This document shows positions 33,891 to 44,920 of a DNA stretch of 64,000 nt, piece after piece. Each line of letters starts with the position of its first letter. The first letter of the stretch is position 1. This DNA comes from Selaginella moellendorffii (Eukaryota > Streptophyta > Lycopodiopsida > Selaginellales > Selaginellaceae): the NCBI RefSeq assembly GCF_000143415.4, contig NW_003314352.1, forward strand, positions 53,602 to 117,601. Direction: 5' to 3'. Both the position numbers and the translations under genes were made by a program. The notes under the pieces are model-generated. The model did not search any database. It was not told the origin of the DNA and worked only from the letters and a program-made list of their open reading frames with translations.

Positions 33891-33937
33891 GTAATGCCTC
33901 GCGGTTATGGCGTGTGTGCTCATGCCATTCATTGCAG
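33891..33937 (+). other. Cargo-gene mini-intron with palindrome (47 nt)
   Basis: GTAATGCC...CATTGCAG, phase 1, containing ATGGCGTGTGTGCTCATGCC at 33907. Same position and length in copy 2. Confidence 0.6.
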
Positions 33938-34443
33938 ATCAAGGGCTGAGTGAAAGCAGGCAGTCACCACCTCATGACTCAGATTCCCCTTCCCCAATCT
34001 CAATGGAGAGGTACAATGGATGAGGGAAGCTTTTCAAGGCAGGGCCACGTTTTTCTCATCTCGTCGTCTTCGAAGGGTGCAAGAACGTGCAGAAACCATG
34101 TTAAGACAGTCGGGTGAGGATACGGTCCTAGGTCACGCACTAAAACAGGCTATGGATGTCTTGTATTTTGAGATGGAGACTCGGCCAGATGATTTTCCCA
34201 AGATGGTCCTGGAAGAACAAGCCATCCAGCCTGAGCATGAGGGGGATGAGGAGCCAGAGAAAAATAATGAGCAGGAAGAGCAGAAGGACGAAGAGGAGGA
34301 CAAAGAAGAGGAGGACGAAGAGGACTTGGATGGTCCTCACAATGGTGACAATCACAATAACGACGACGACGATGATGACGACGATGGCCAGCCTGAGGTG
34401 GCCAAAGAGCGGCGGAGGAAGGTCATACAAGACAAACCATCAG

Positions 34444-34560
34444 GTAAATAATAATACATCCATTCCTAACCTTTTACCATTTCTAACATTGTCCATGTAG
34501 GTCGCAGAGCAAATGGTAAGTAGAGATTATTCAGTTGAATTTACAAACTCTAGCCTTTAG
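34444..34560 (+). other. Two mini-introns flanking a 15-nt micro-exon
   Basis: Intron 34444-34500 (57 nt, GTAAAT...CATGTAG, with CTAAC), exon 34501-34515, intron 34516-34560 (45 nt, GTAAGT...CTTTAG). Both phase 1, so the micro-exon adds five codons in frame. No palindrome here. The next intron, 34669-34715 (47 nt), has the same phase. Confidence 0.5.
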
Positions 34561-35092
34561 TGTCGAGGAAGGATAGTGCCAAGCAAGGGTCGAAACGTAT
34601 GTCCAATCCTTCAGAATCAGCAGTGCGCTCAAGTGATATCGGTCCTAGTTCCTCAATAGCAGTTGATGGTAAATACAGTATAGTCAATTCAATGTGCTAA
34701 TGAGTTTGTTTTTAGTAGCACGGGAGGATACCATCTCAATCGAAGGGAGATATTAGGACATGCATATGGATCCGCCAGTGGACTCTACTTGGCTGCAAGA
34801 GTCATCAGAGCTGGTGGAGGCTACTATCCATATCAACACCAAGCAAGCTGACCACGCTCCACTTGATGCTGCCCATACCACTGAGTCAATCTTGTCCACG
34901 TATCCAACTGACGGTGACCAGGCGCCATTGGACCCACATGAGGCCGCCCCAGCCGCCGAGCCGGTCGTATCCTCATTTCCAACGGACTCAACGTGTGCCC
35001 AATCGTCTGACTACGCGCCGTTGGAACCTCCCTACACCGCCCCTGCTGCCTGTTCGGTCATGTCCACTTTGCCAACGGAGGCACCAGCTGAA

Positions 35093-35189
35093 ATGGCGTG
35101 TGATCACACGCCATCGGAACCACCCCATGCCACTGTTGAGCCAGTTGTACTAGAGTCTACAGCTGAAATGGCATGTGCCCACACGCCAT
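35093..35189 (+). repeat. Two palindromes inside cargo-gene coding sequence
   Basis: ATGGCGTGTGATCACACGCC(AT) at 35093-35114 is a perfect 22-bp palindrome; a diverged copy lies at 35168-35189. Each encodes an in-frame EMAC-x-HTPS segment within a Pro/Thr-rich repeat region. The same two are in copy 2 (51672-51693 and 51747-51768). Confidence 0.8.
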
Positions 35190-36210
35190 CGGATGCGATT
35201 GACCCCACATTGCAGAGGAGAGTATTTCCGCCCTTCACGTTTCCTCGACCAAAACCCTCTCAACGACCATCAGGAGCAACATTCGCTAATATTGTAGATG
35301 GTAAAATTGACTTGTACCATTTTTTATGCTGACGCATTTCATTTTTGAGTCACGGCGAAGGTACTGTATCGTTTTTGATCTGAACGGTGTCCTTTTCTCC
35401 CATGAGCGTGGCTCGTCCTCGAATGTCATTGCACCCTCCAAAGCCTGCGGTCGCAAGTTGGTCAAAAGAGACAGATTCACATTAATCACACAGGAGAAAC
35501 TGCGGGATCTAATAATGACCATGCGACACTTAAAACAGAGGGCCGGGTTCAATTTGCAATTGGGAGTTTGGACATCCATGATGCGCCACAATGCATTAAC
35601 GTTGCTACAGATGATGCACGATCAGACGCGAGTAATATTACCATTTGACTTTCTCCTAACGCAGGAGGATTGCTTGACTATAGTCCATGTGAGGGGTAGC
35701 AAGCCCATCTTCGTCAAGCCAGAGGCTGTAGTGATGAACCGGACTGCTAGCTCAAGTGAAATCCTCATCATCGATGACTCGCCGATTAAAACTGCAGCGA
35801 ACACGCACACATATGCAGTGCACCCCATCTCTTGCAGTATGGAAACTAGGGAGAAGAAACCGTATGTTCTGGGGGACCTTGCAAAACGGCTTGGAGCGAT
35901 GGTGATAGAGAACCGGCCAGTCCAGGAGGTGGCTGCAGAAATCAACCAAATGGCAGATGGAACGGTATATCAGAAGCCATTTGATCGGACAGACACCAGT
36001 CATCATTTATGGCATGTATATTGTCTAGCCAAGCACTATCCGCATCTCCATAATCTGCTCAACCGGATGGGTTCTTCGACCACTGAACATGAGCGTGGAC
36101 GTATTAGAGAAGAGATGGCATTACTATTGGGTTTAAATCCTGATAGTGTGGAGAGTGATGAAATTCCAAGATTATTGTATAGGCGTTGGAGGCAAAAAAT
36201 AACAGTCTGA

Positions 36211-36652
36211 GATGGCATGTATTTATTTAAAAATGTAACTTATTATGGCATGGGGTTCCATGCCATTGTATTAATATTAAAAGACAATTCTTTGAGAGGA
36301 TTTGCATTATACTAGAAGTGTTACAGCATGTTATTGGAAGTCTACGAAGTTGTTTTATTAATAATGGGAAAGTAAAGATTGAATGGGGACTTGGGCTCCA
36401 CCTAGACTCGGAGCAACTGAGCCAATATTAAAAGGATGGAAAGAAATTGGACGACGATGACAAGGAGAAGAGAGAGGTGAAGCAGTGGCAGGGGGAGGAG
36501 AAGTGATTGAGTAAACATTTCCTTGTTTAAAATAAAATGGCATGTGCCTCAATGCAGTTGAATTTTGTTATATTTATATACTATATAAAGGTTTGGAAAC
36601 CTTATTTTACAAGTGGGATAATGACAATTCCCACTTTAACGAAATAGAGCTT
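36211..36652 (+). other. Right subterminal region and terminal inverted repeat
   Basis: Downstream of the cargo stop. Holds a palindrome at 36245-36266 (ATGGCATGGGGTTCCATGCC) and a half-copy near 36538. The last 42 bases contain a hairpin (AAGTGGGA...TCCCACTT) overlapping the 24-bp inverted repeat at 36629-36652. Confidence 0.85.
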
Positions 36653-36656
36653 TAAG

Positions 36657-37724
36657 TTCCCTCACCAAGGTTCCCACCTATGGTACCAGCTCCTACTTGG
36701 TTCTACTTGGTTTTAGCTACTCACTACATGAGCAACGAAGCGTTAGCCACCCATCCACAGATTCCCAAATCTCTCCCAATCCCCCTCCCCGGGTTAAACT
36801 AGACTTAAGGTTCAGCTACACTCCCCGCATGCACAAGCAGCCAAGCACACCAAGCCTCCAGGTTCCTAACATCCCTTGCTACCACAAGACTTGAACATGG
36901 GACCCTCTAAATCCCAAGTCTTGGGTGCAACCCTTGCTTCGGGACGCCGGGGCAAAACACTGTGGCTTAACAGCCCGGTATAGGTACCTCTACCCCCCCA
37001 CTTACATCCCGAAGGGAAGGCCTAAGCCCCTAGAAAGGGCGAGGACCAATGAGCCACAAGGTACTCAAATGGGGCACCACTCCACATAAGCAGGGAGCAC
37101 CACAGTCAATTTCCCTTTCGGGAGTGGGAGCTCCTCTTGAGCACTTCCTTGGGTGGCCCCTCCAGCACCACCCGAGTCCATGCTCACTCCCACCTAAAGT
37201 CCCTTGGCCCCAGTCTCAACCTCAAGTCAGTTTGGAAGCACCACTAGAGAGTTCATTCAAGACTGGGTCCTAGACCTCACTATCCCTACTATACTTTTGG
37301 AACCCCTACAACCCCCCCTTCCCTGGGAGACGCACGCTTTAGGCTTTCACCCCTTGACTTGTATTAGTACTCGAACTCGGTCTCGGACTCGATTTCAAAC
37401 TCGATCTTGGACCCGACTTCGGATTTGGTCTCGGACTCGATTTCGGACCCGATCTCGGACCTGATCTCGAACTCGACCTCAGACTCGACCTCGGACTCGG
37501 TCTTGGACCCGATCTCGGATCTCGGACTCTGTCTCAAACTCGGTCTCGAACTTGGTCTCCAAGTCGGTCTCGGACTCGATTCCGGACTCCATCTCGAACT
37601 CGGTCTTAGAGTCAATCTTGGACTTGATCTCAGACTCAGTCCCATTCGATGAACTCTTTGTCATTTCGGTTATGCTTTCGGGGATCCTTTAGCATACGAC
37701 ACCTCGAGGAGTTAGTTCCTTACA
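36657..37724 (-). mobile_element. 5' LTR of old family B element, outer piece
   Basis: Resumes exactly after the duplicated TAAG (36653-36656) and runs to TTCCTTACA at 37724. Target duplication ACTTG follows. Confidence 0.92.
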
Positions 37725-38629
37725 ACTTGGTTTTGGTGGCCTTGCACCTTGGCTAAGGATGGTGATGTCTAACTTAGTTATTTGAGGTTGAGATGTTGGT
37801 ACCCGTACTATAGCTTTGTTTGTAAGGAGGTTATGTACAGATATAAGTCCATCTCATAGTCTTCACTTGAGTTTTGACTAAGTGTTGTTTATGCATAGCT
37901 AGCCTTTTCAAGGCATGCTCAGAGCTAGTGGCTAAATGCATTAGTGAGCTTATTATGGATGAGTTGGATTGAAGCAGTCATTTAGTTATGCTTGTCTATG
38001 AATCTTTATCTCATATTTGAGGTATTATGTTCATGTTGGATGAATATATGACTCGATGATATGAGTTTAGTGTTAGGTCTTGTGAAGGCAAGTTGAAGTG
38101 TGATTGTTAGTTGCTTTACGATTAGTGATTACTTGTAAACTTTGTCGAGGACTATTTGACACTTGCTTCGCTCGATGAAGATTTAGCAGTGATATGCTTG
38201 CTTTAGTAAATGGTGTTGCAGAGGATCATGTTATTAGACTTATATGGTTTTTCCATGTTGGTATATCAATTCTACCTCTGTTGATATCATTTGTTTGCGT
38301 TTAGTTCATAGTATTGGATTTCATTGAGTCTTGGATGTGGTGAATCACTCATTGAGGAAGTGTTATCTATAACTGAGTTTTGCTGAAGGATTAGTCTCAG
38401 ATATTGACTAAAGTATCTTCAACTTTGGTTAGCTTGGTTGCTAAAGAGTTTTAAGTGGTGATTCACTCTTGCTTTCTTCTAGCTTTGTTATGGTGTTGAT
38501 GGCATTGAAGTGATGCCTTGTCGTTGATATTGTTGATATTGAGATTCAAGTGGAATGAGATGTCTTTCCATAAGATTGATATTGAGTTTCATTAGTTTCA
38601 TTGAAGATAGTGTTGATGATTTGGCTATG
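37725..38629 (+). repeat. Inverted repeat R, left arm (second part)
   Basis: Reverse complement of 39005-39900, with scattered differences, ending at TTTGGCTATG. No recognisable coding sequence. Confidence 0.8.
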
Positions 38630-39004
38630 AGTATTTCTGCATTAATCTAAAAGCTAACCACAATGGAGCTATGCCCAGCAAGTGATCACTAAACGATCCT
38701 CCATGAATCCATCTACAATAAGACATAACTCACTTTATAACAAGCATAAGGGGAATTATCAATGATCAATATATTTCAACTCAAATCCAATAATAATTCA
38801 AACATTTCAATATCGATCGCTAGCACTTCCTCTCATAAAGTTAGCATTGTCCACAACTAAATCACTTTTCAAGGAAAAGTTAAAGCTCAACCCCTACTAA
38901 ATAATCTTGTCTAAAACACAAGTAACTCAAACTTGCCACTCAATTCGTTTGAACATTAACATAGTTGTTAATTTGCAAATGCACGAATGCCAATAACATA
39001 AAGC
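38630..39004. other. Spacer between inverted repeat arms; nothing recognised
   Basis: 375 bp of AT-rich sequence without gene, terminal repeat or RNA signature that I can identify. Confidence 0.6.
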
Positions 39005-41068
39005 CATAGCCAAATCATCAATACTATCTTCATCGAGACTAATGAAACTCGACATCAATCTTTCGGAAAGACATTCCATTTCACTCAAATCTCAACATCA
39101 ACAATGTCAACAACAAGGCATCACTTCAATGCTATCAACACCATAACAAAACTAGAAGAAAGCAAGAGTGAATCACCACTCAAAAATCCCTAGCAACTAA
39201 GCTAACAAGGTCAAAGATACTTTACTTAGTATTCGAGACCAATCCTTCAATAAAACTTAGTTACAGATAACACTTCATCAAGGAGTGATTCACCAAATCC
39301 AAGACTCAATGAAATCCAATACTATGAACTAAACGCAAACAAATGATATCAACAGAGGTAGGATTGATATACCAACATGGAAAAACCATATAAGTCTAAT
39401 AACATGATTCTCCGCAACACCATCTACTAAAGCAAGTCTATCACTACTAAATCTTCATCAAGCGAAGCAAGTGTCAAACAGTCCTCGACAAAGTCTACAA
39501 ACAATCACTAGTTGCAAAGCAACCAACAATCACTTTTCAACTTGCCTTCACAAGACCTGAACACTAAACTCACGCCATCAAGTTATATACTTGTCTAATA
39601 TGAATGTAACATCTCTGGCATGAGATAAGGTTCATGGACTAGCATAAACTAAATGACTACTTGAATCCAACTCAACCTCAATAACCTTACCAACACATTT
39701 AGCCAATAGATTTGAGCATGCCTTGAAGAGGCTAACTATGCATGACTAACACTTAGTCAAAACTAAAGTGAAAACCATGAAATGGACTTATATCAGTACA
39801 CAACCTCCTCATAGACAAACCTATAGTACAGGTACCAACAAGGTGCGGGTACCAATAAGGTACGGGTACTAACAAGGTGCAAGGCCACCAAGACCAAATC
39901 AAGATCAATAAAAGTTCACTACTCTCATAGAGTTTAACAAAATGTAAGGTGCAACTTGCCACCAAGCACAATACTATAAAAGAAAGGCACAAATGTCACC
40001 TTTCTAGAAAAGCGCAACGGCCACTTTTCTACACGAACTTCAGACTCTATCCAACTCAATTGCCTTAGCCCCAAAAGCTAGCATCCCTTTCAGGTTGCAT
40101 CATACAAACTATCTACTAAGATATAAGCCAACCAAAGTCAACTCTAACCCCTTCACTAGTTTGTACTGGCTTACGAAAACAGAATGATTTTTGGACAAAG
40201 TGATCAACAAATTAGCTATTGGTAAAGTCTAAGAAAATTTGTGGAGATTTTTCCATCCTAGAGAAAAAATGATTTTCAGTCCAGGAATACAAACTTTCAA
40301 GACTCAACCAACTTCCTCCTACTAATAACTTCACATAGGTTCATCTCAACATTAATTCTCATGACCCATAGTATGCCTAAGCCTTGAACATGCCACAATG
40401 TCTTGATCATTAATCAAGCAACACCACGAGCAATGCCAATGTCATTACTTCAAAGGTTTATGTGAATATCAAATGCCAACTCAAATCGACAAAATGCAAC
40501 ACAAATGCCACACTTCACTGATAGAGATTTACAACATTGAACACCACTAACTTTTGTTCATAACATGGACAAGCTCATGCCACTCTCTTTCAAACCAAAC
40601 TCAAAATTAATCTATCACCAAGCTACCCAAGGAGCAATAGCAAAGTTCCCTAGAAAAGAATTGAGTATTGCAACCCAAATCTTTAATAGCAAGCCTAGAC
40701 AGAATGGTATAGCACTTCACCACTATCCATCCCACAACTTGCCATTTGTAAAACTAATATAATCAATATGCATCAAGGTAGGGACCCTTGATTGCATGAT
40801 GTGAATACAAACATTGAGTTAACACCTCGTTGTGAATTATCTCTCCAAGAAGAGGAAATGATTTACGTGTTTAATCCTTCATCCCCAATGACTCTCTTTT
40901 TAGTCTTATCTTTGACCAAACCTCAAGTTTGCATTTGCACTATTTTCAATCCAATCCAAGAAAAGTTTATGAGAGAGCACAGCAATGATTATTTGAACCA
41001 ATAGACTAATCCCTACAGTCTTGGTTGATTCACTTGTAATCATGCCTAGGAAAGATCCACTAGTGCAA
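39005..41068 (-). repeat. Inverted repeat R, right arm
   Basis: Uninterrupted inverse copy of 7621-9342 plus 37725-38629, lacking about 570 bp. It shows the empty site of the old chromovirus: here the counterparts of the two flanks are continuous around 39885-39930. Short open frames have no recognised similarity. Confidence 0.8.
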
Positions 41069-41155
41069 AAATGGAGGTGCTGATTCCCTTTGGCTCAATA
41101 AGGGTTGTTAGTCAATAGTCAATGAGGACATAGACATCTCTTAAGGAGGGGTGAG

Positions 41156-41312
41156 TGTAACACATCATTGGATGAGATTTGGATATACTGTCACCATGGA
41201 TCTTTGGAACTTTAGGGGATAAATTGGTATAAAATAACCACTAAGGGTTCTCTCATCAAGCAATTACCCCTTTTCCAATTGGCTTAAGGGGAGAGAGATA
41301 GGGTGCACTACA
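41156..41312 (+). mobile_element. LTR family D copy
   Basis: TGTAACACATCATTGG... to ...GTGCACTACA, 157 bp, similar to 6025-6186. Preceded by a polypurine-like GGAGGGGTGAG as in the TRIM at 6407-6427, so it acts as a 3' LTR. Confidence 0.75.
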
Positions 41313-42470
41313 GCCAGAAGGGTTAGCTTGGGCACATTGCCAAGTGTGGGGATGCCCTTGGAGTCATGGTTAACGATTTAAATATTTAGAAGACCTAGCA
41401 CCTATTGGTAAACCTGTTAAAGTAAATCACTAAGTGATATTATAGCTAAAACAAAGATAAAATCCTTGTGAGGTTAAAGAATAAAATTTCTAGTTCAAAG
41501 TGTTGATTTGAACTATTGGTAATGGTGTGACTTGATCAAGGTGACACTTAAGGGAAATGAACTATGATAAATATAATGGTATTTTGAGTCCAAGAAAATG
41601 GTTTCTAAGGTATGACCCATGGGTGGGTTGTAAGGTTAAGCTATAGATAGAGCTCACAGTAGAAAGTGCTAAAGACACTTATTAAGGGTGAACACCCATA
41701 AACTTGGCAAAGTAAAAACTTTGTTATGGAACCAAAAGGATACTTCAAGAATGGAGTTAATGATTTTATGTTATTTAGTGCAATAATCAAAGGATAGGAG
41801 TAAAAAACTAATGGTCAAAAATAAGTTATAGAAATCATTGGAAGGAATCCAAATGACAAATTAAACGAGGAATACCAATGTGATAGATACTAATGGATTA
41901 TAGGAAAGGAAATATATTTCCAAAGATGGATTCCCAAATGCTCCAATTTAACAAAGATGAATGCTCCAAGAGGATGGAGTAGCAAAATAACCAAATAATA
42001 AGGCCATGGATAGCCCTAACATGAATTATGCATAAATAGAATTTAATGTCAAGAGTGGTATGATATAAAAAAGGATGATGGTGGCCTCAAGTAAAGAACT
42101 TTCTAGGTGCAATGTAAAATGTCAAACACACCTAGGAAATTGACTAGAGATGTCAATATTAAAATTCTAGAATGCAATAGTATGTTAGTAGAGGCTAAGA
42201 CTACTCTAGAATGAATAGTGAAATTGAAATAAATAAAGGGTCTCTAATGGGTTTAGCAAGAACTAAATGAACAAAGGTAAAGAACTACCACCTGTGATTT
42301 AATAAGACTCTAAAGTGGGAAAACTACACTCCTTAGAGGATGGGCAAGGCATGGTAAGCTTTCAGTATCAAACCATTGACGAATATTGACTTGGTGCTAA
42401 AAATGAAAAAAGTAATACATGATGGTGTTACTTATTGTTTAATGAGGATTTCGTCTAAAGATGGTGGAGT
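41313..42470 (+). mobile_element. Internal 3' part of a family A element
   Basis: Matches the internal sequence before the transposon copy at 49990-50203 (for example AGTTCAAAGTGTTGATTTGA in both) and leads directly into a family A LTR, so it is the 3' internal end. No coding frame. Confidence 0.65.
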
Positions 42471-43810
42471 TATGAGACACAAATCCCAAAGCCCCAAAGT
42501 GGAGTTGAAAAGGTGCCCTATGCTAGTGGTCAAAGTAGAAATCAAATAAGCGTAACATGTTTGGACCAAAAGCTCTAACTTGGATAGTCGAGAGTAGGAG
42601 TGGAACTCTGAACAAAGTGCTCAAGGAATGAGCACAAAGTAGTCCGAGATGGAGTCTAAGAAGGAGTCCAAGATGGACTCGAGATGGAGTTTGAAATGGA
42701 GCCCAAGATGGACCCAAGATGGAGTCTGAGATTGAAACTGAGATTGAGACCAAGTCTGAGACCAAGTCCAAATCCGAGACTGAGTTTGAATACTAATATA
42801 GGATGTGGAGCTCAAAGCGATTATCCCCTAGGGTGGGGCTGCAAAAGGTTCCAAAAGTATAGTAGGGATAATAGAGAGAGTGTGGGGGTTTGACTCCAGT
42901 AGAACCAATTTTGCTAGGAAAGGCCAATATGGCTCAGGAAGGTTATACCCACGTGTTGGGTGATGATATAACCACTGGGGAGTCCAAGGCTAGAGTGTTT
43001 ATAGATAGATAAATGGGGTAATTTGGTGAGGTGTTCAAAAGTCAACTTTAGCTCCCCTAGGAGATCCAATGGTCAATGCTCCCAATTGAAGTGTGAGTAG
43101 CATTACCTACTTAGATGTTTGATATGGCTCATCGAAACCTTGCTCTAACCCCATGGCTAAGGCACCTAAAAACGAAAGGTGGGGAGAGTACCCATGAGGC
43201 TCATGTAAGGCCACAGTATTTTGAAATGTCGTCCCAAAGTCCCAGACTATAAAAAGAAAAAGGAGCAATCCTTTTATGTCGTGACCAAGGATATGGTCAT
43301 AGGGTGAGGAAGTCCTAGAGGTCAATGTAACTTAGTGGTTGGGCCGTCAAACCCTAACCCTATAGCAATGTTAGAGAGTATGGTTATAGATGGAAAAGGA
43401 CTTGGTAGGGACTAAAGAAGGGACATTAGGAAAGGGTGTTCCCCATGCCTCCAAGCATCCTAAGGATGTTAAGGTGTAATTTTGGGATAACCACTTCTAA
43501 ATGGATGACTTAGTCTTTGGGAGATAGGGCTGTGATACAGTCTTGGACTACTAATATGATAAATGTGAATGAACATAACCTTAGTGTGACGGGTTGATAG
43601 GTTATTAATACCTTTAGAGTGTTTGTCATAGGATCAAACACATGGAGCATTTGGACTAAGTGCAAAAGTTGAGTGGCATAGATGCCATTCATGGGGCTAA
43701 CATGTCCTCAAATCAAGAATAAAACTTGTGGAGGTTGTGAGTGAGACTCTTTTAAATGGTCAAAAGTATAGTTAAGTGATTAAAGTAGAATAAAAAATTT
43801 AATTACTTAC
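42471..43810 (+). mobile_element. LTR family A, 3' LTR (diverged)
   Basis: TATGAGACACAAATCCCAA... to ...TTAATTACTTAC, about 1340 bp. It lies after internal sequence and is shorter in the repeat array than the other A LTRs. Family B sequence begins immediately at 43811. Confidence 0.75.
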
Positions 43811-44920
43811 TGTAAGCCACAAATTTTTCCTTTCCAATTTGCCAGCTTACCTCGTCTATCCATCCAACACTGCCTTAGCTTTTGCTAACTTCCCTTACCA
43901 AGGTTCCCACCTATGGTACCAGCTCCTACTTGGTCTTACTTGGTTTCAACTACTCACTGCACGAGCAACAGAGCGTTAGCCATCCTTCCACGAATTCCCA
44001 AATCTCTCCCAATCCCCCTCTCCGGGTTAGACTGGACTTAAGGTTTGGCTACACTCCTCGCAGGCACAAGCAGCCAAACACACCAAGCCTCCAAGTTCCT
44101 AACACCCCTTGGTACCACAACACTTGATCATGGGACCTTCTAAATCCCAAGTCTTGGGTGCAACACTTGCTTTGGGACGCTGGTGTGAAACACCATGGCC
44201 TAATGGCCCGGTATGGGTACCTCTACCCCCCCACTTCCATCCTGAAAGGAAGGGCAAGGACCAATGAGCCACAAGGTATTCAAGTGGGGCACTACTCCAC
44301 ATGAGCCGGGAGCATTGCAATCAGTTTCCCTATCGAGAGTGGGAGTTGTTCTTGAGCACTTCCTTGGGTGGCCCCTCCGGCACCACCCGAGTCCATGCTC
44401 ACTCCCACCCAAGGCCCCTCGGCCCCAATTTCAACCTTAAGTCAGTTTAGAAGCACCACTGGAGAGTTGCTTCAAGACTAGTTCCTGGACCTCACTATCC
44501 CTACTATACTTTTGGAACCCCCTGAAGCCCCCCCCCCCCCCCCCCGGGAGACGCACTCTTTGGGCTTTCACCCCTTGACCCGTATTAGTACTTGAACTCG
44601 GTCTCGGACTCAATCTTAGACTCGATCTTGGATCCGACTTCGGACTTGGTCTTGGATTTGATCTCAGACTCGATCTCGGACCCGATCTCGGACTCGACTT
44701 TGGACTCAACCTCGGACTCGGTCTCGGACCCGATTTGGATCTCGGACTCTGTCTCAAACTCGGTCTCCAATTCGGCCTCGGACTTTATCTCGAACTCGAT
44801 CTTAGAGTCGGTCTTGGACTTGATCTTCGACTCAGTCTTATCCGATGAACTCTTTGTCATTTTGGTCATGCTTTCGGGGATCGTTTAGCCTACGACACCT
44901 TGGAGAGTTGGTTCCTTACA
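43811..44920 (-). mobile_element. LTR family B, 3' LTR of a third chromovirus copy
   Basis: TGTAAGCCACAAATT... to ...GGTTCCTTACA, 1110 bp, with a C18-type tract at about 44527-44545. Family B internal sequence follows on its inner side. Confidence 0.88.

Larger units (their letters stand above)
23103..36210 (+). pseudogene. Transposon cargo gene: ParB-like region plus C-terminal FCP1/NIF-like HAD domain (interrupted)
   Basis: Inferred exons: 23103-23105 (ATG), 23345-23477, [chromovirus], 31014-32059, 32114-33432, about 33484-33569, 33608-33697, 33747-33890, 33938-34443, 34501-34515, 34561-34668, 34716-35300, 35348-36210. The reading frame is exactly continuous across the chromovirus when one target copy is removed. 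Early on: VYTIDVSRIDIQSKYNHRLV and FYAVSGQHSSLAMQEI, resembling the ParB/sulfiredoxin-like fold. Middle: Lys-rich then strongly acidic stretches (34240-34385) and Pro/Thr-rich repeats. C-terminus: CIVFDLNGVLFS, LGVWTSMMRHNA, LPFDFLLTQEDC and ILIIDDSP, the motif series of plant FCP1/NIF phosphatase-like proteins with the DLNG variant (second Asp of DxD replaced by Asn). Lesions in this copy: TAG at 32939 (also in copy 2), a 5-nt deletion near 33247, an indel near 33990, TAG at 34753, and a damaged acceptor near 35347. Function unknown. Confidence 0.7.
15733..36652. mobile_element. Large two-gene DNA transposon (copy 1), carrying a nested chromovirus
   Basis: Bounded by 24-bp perfect terminal inverted repeats beginning AAGCTCTATTTCGTTAAAGT and by a 4-bp duplication TAAG on both sides; removing it restores a continuous family B LTR. 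Length is 20.9 kb, or about 13.4 kb without the 7.5-kb chromovirus at 23478-31008. It encodes a transposase-like gene on the minus strand (19487-16349) and a multi-exon cargo gene on the plus strand (23103-36210), transcribed away from a shared 3.6-kb centre. Dispersed 22-bp palindromes mark the element. A second copy is at 50204-55393. DDE-type catalysis and 4-bp duplications occur in several superfamilies (for example Sola); I do not assign it to one. Confidence 0.9.
9343..37724 (-). mobile_element. Old family B chromovirus (Ty3/gypsy), with nested insertions
   Basis: Complete but decayed element: 3' LTR 9343-10443, internal 10444-15653, 5' LTR in two pieces (15654-15732 and 36657-37724). 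Flanking 5-bp target duplications are ACTTG at 9338-9342 and ACTTG at 37725-37729. The empty-site sequence across the insertion is visible in the inverted copy near 39880-39930. The 5' LTR is split by the DNA transposon at 15733-36652. Same family as the young element at 23478-31008, whose coding frame lets each lesion be read. Confidence 0.92.

Noticed and set aside
32060-33937. Palindromes as a CRISPR array
   Set aside because: This is plant DNA, spacing is irregular, the sites are in introns and exons, and no cas genes are present.
34140-34430. Hydrophobic minus-strand ORF (Val/Leu/Ile-rich) suggesting a membrane protein
   Set aside because: It is antisense to the acidic Asp/Glu repeat of the cargo gene and repeats likewise in copy 2 (52430-52669).
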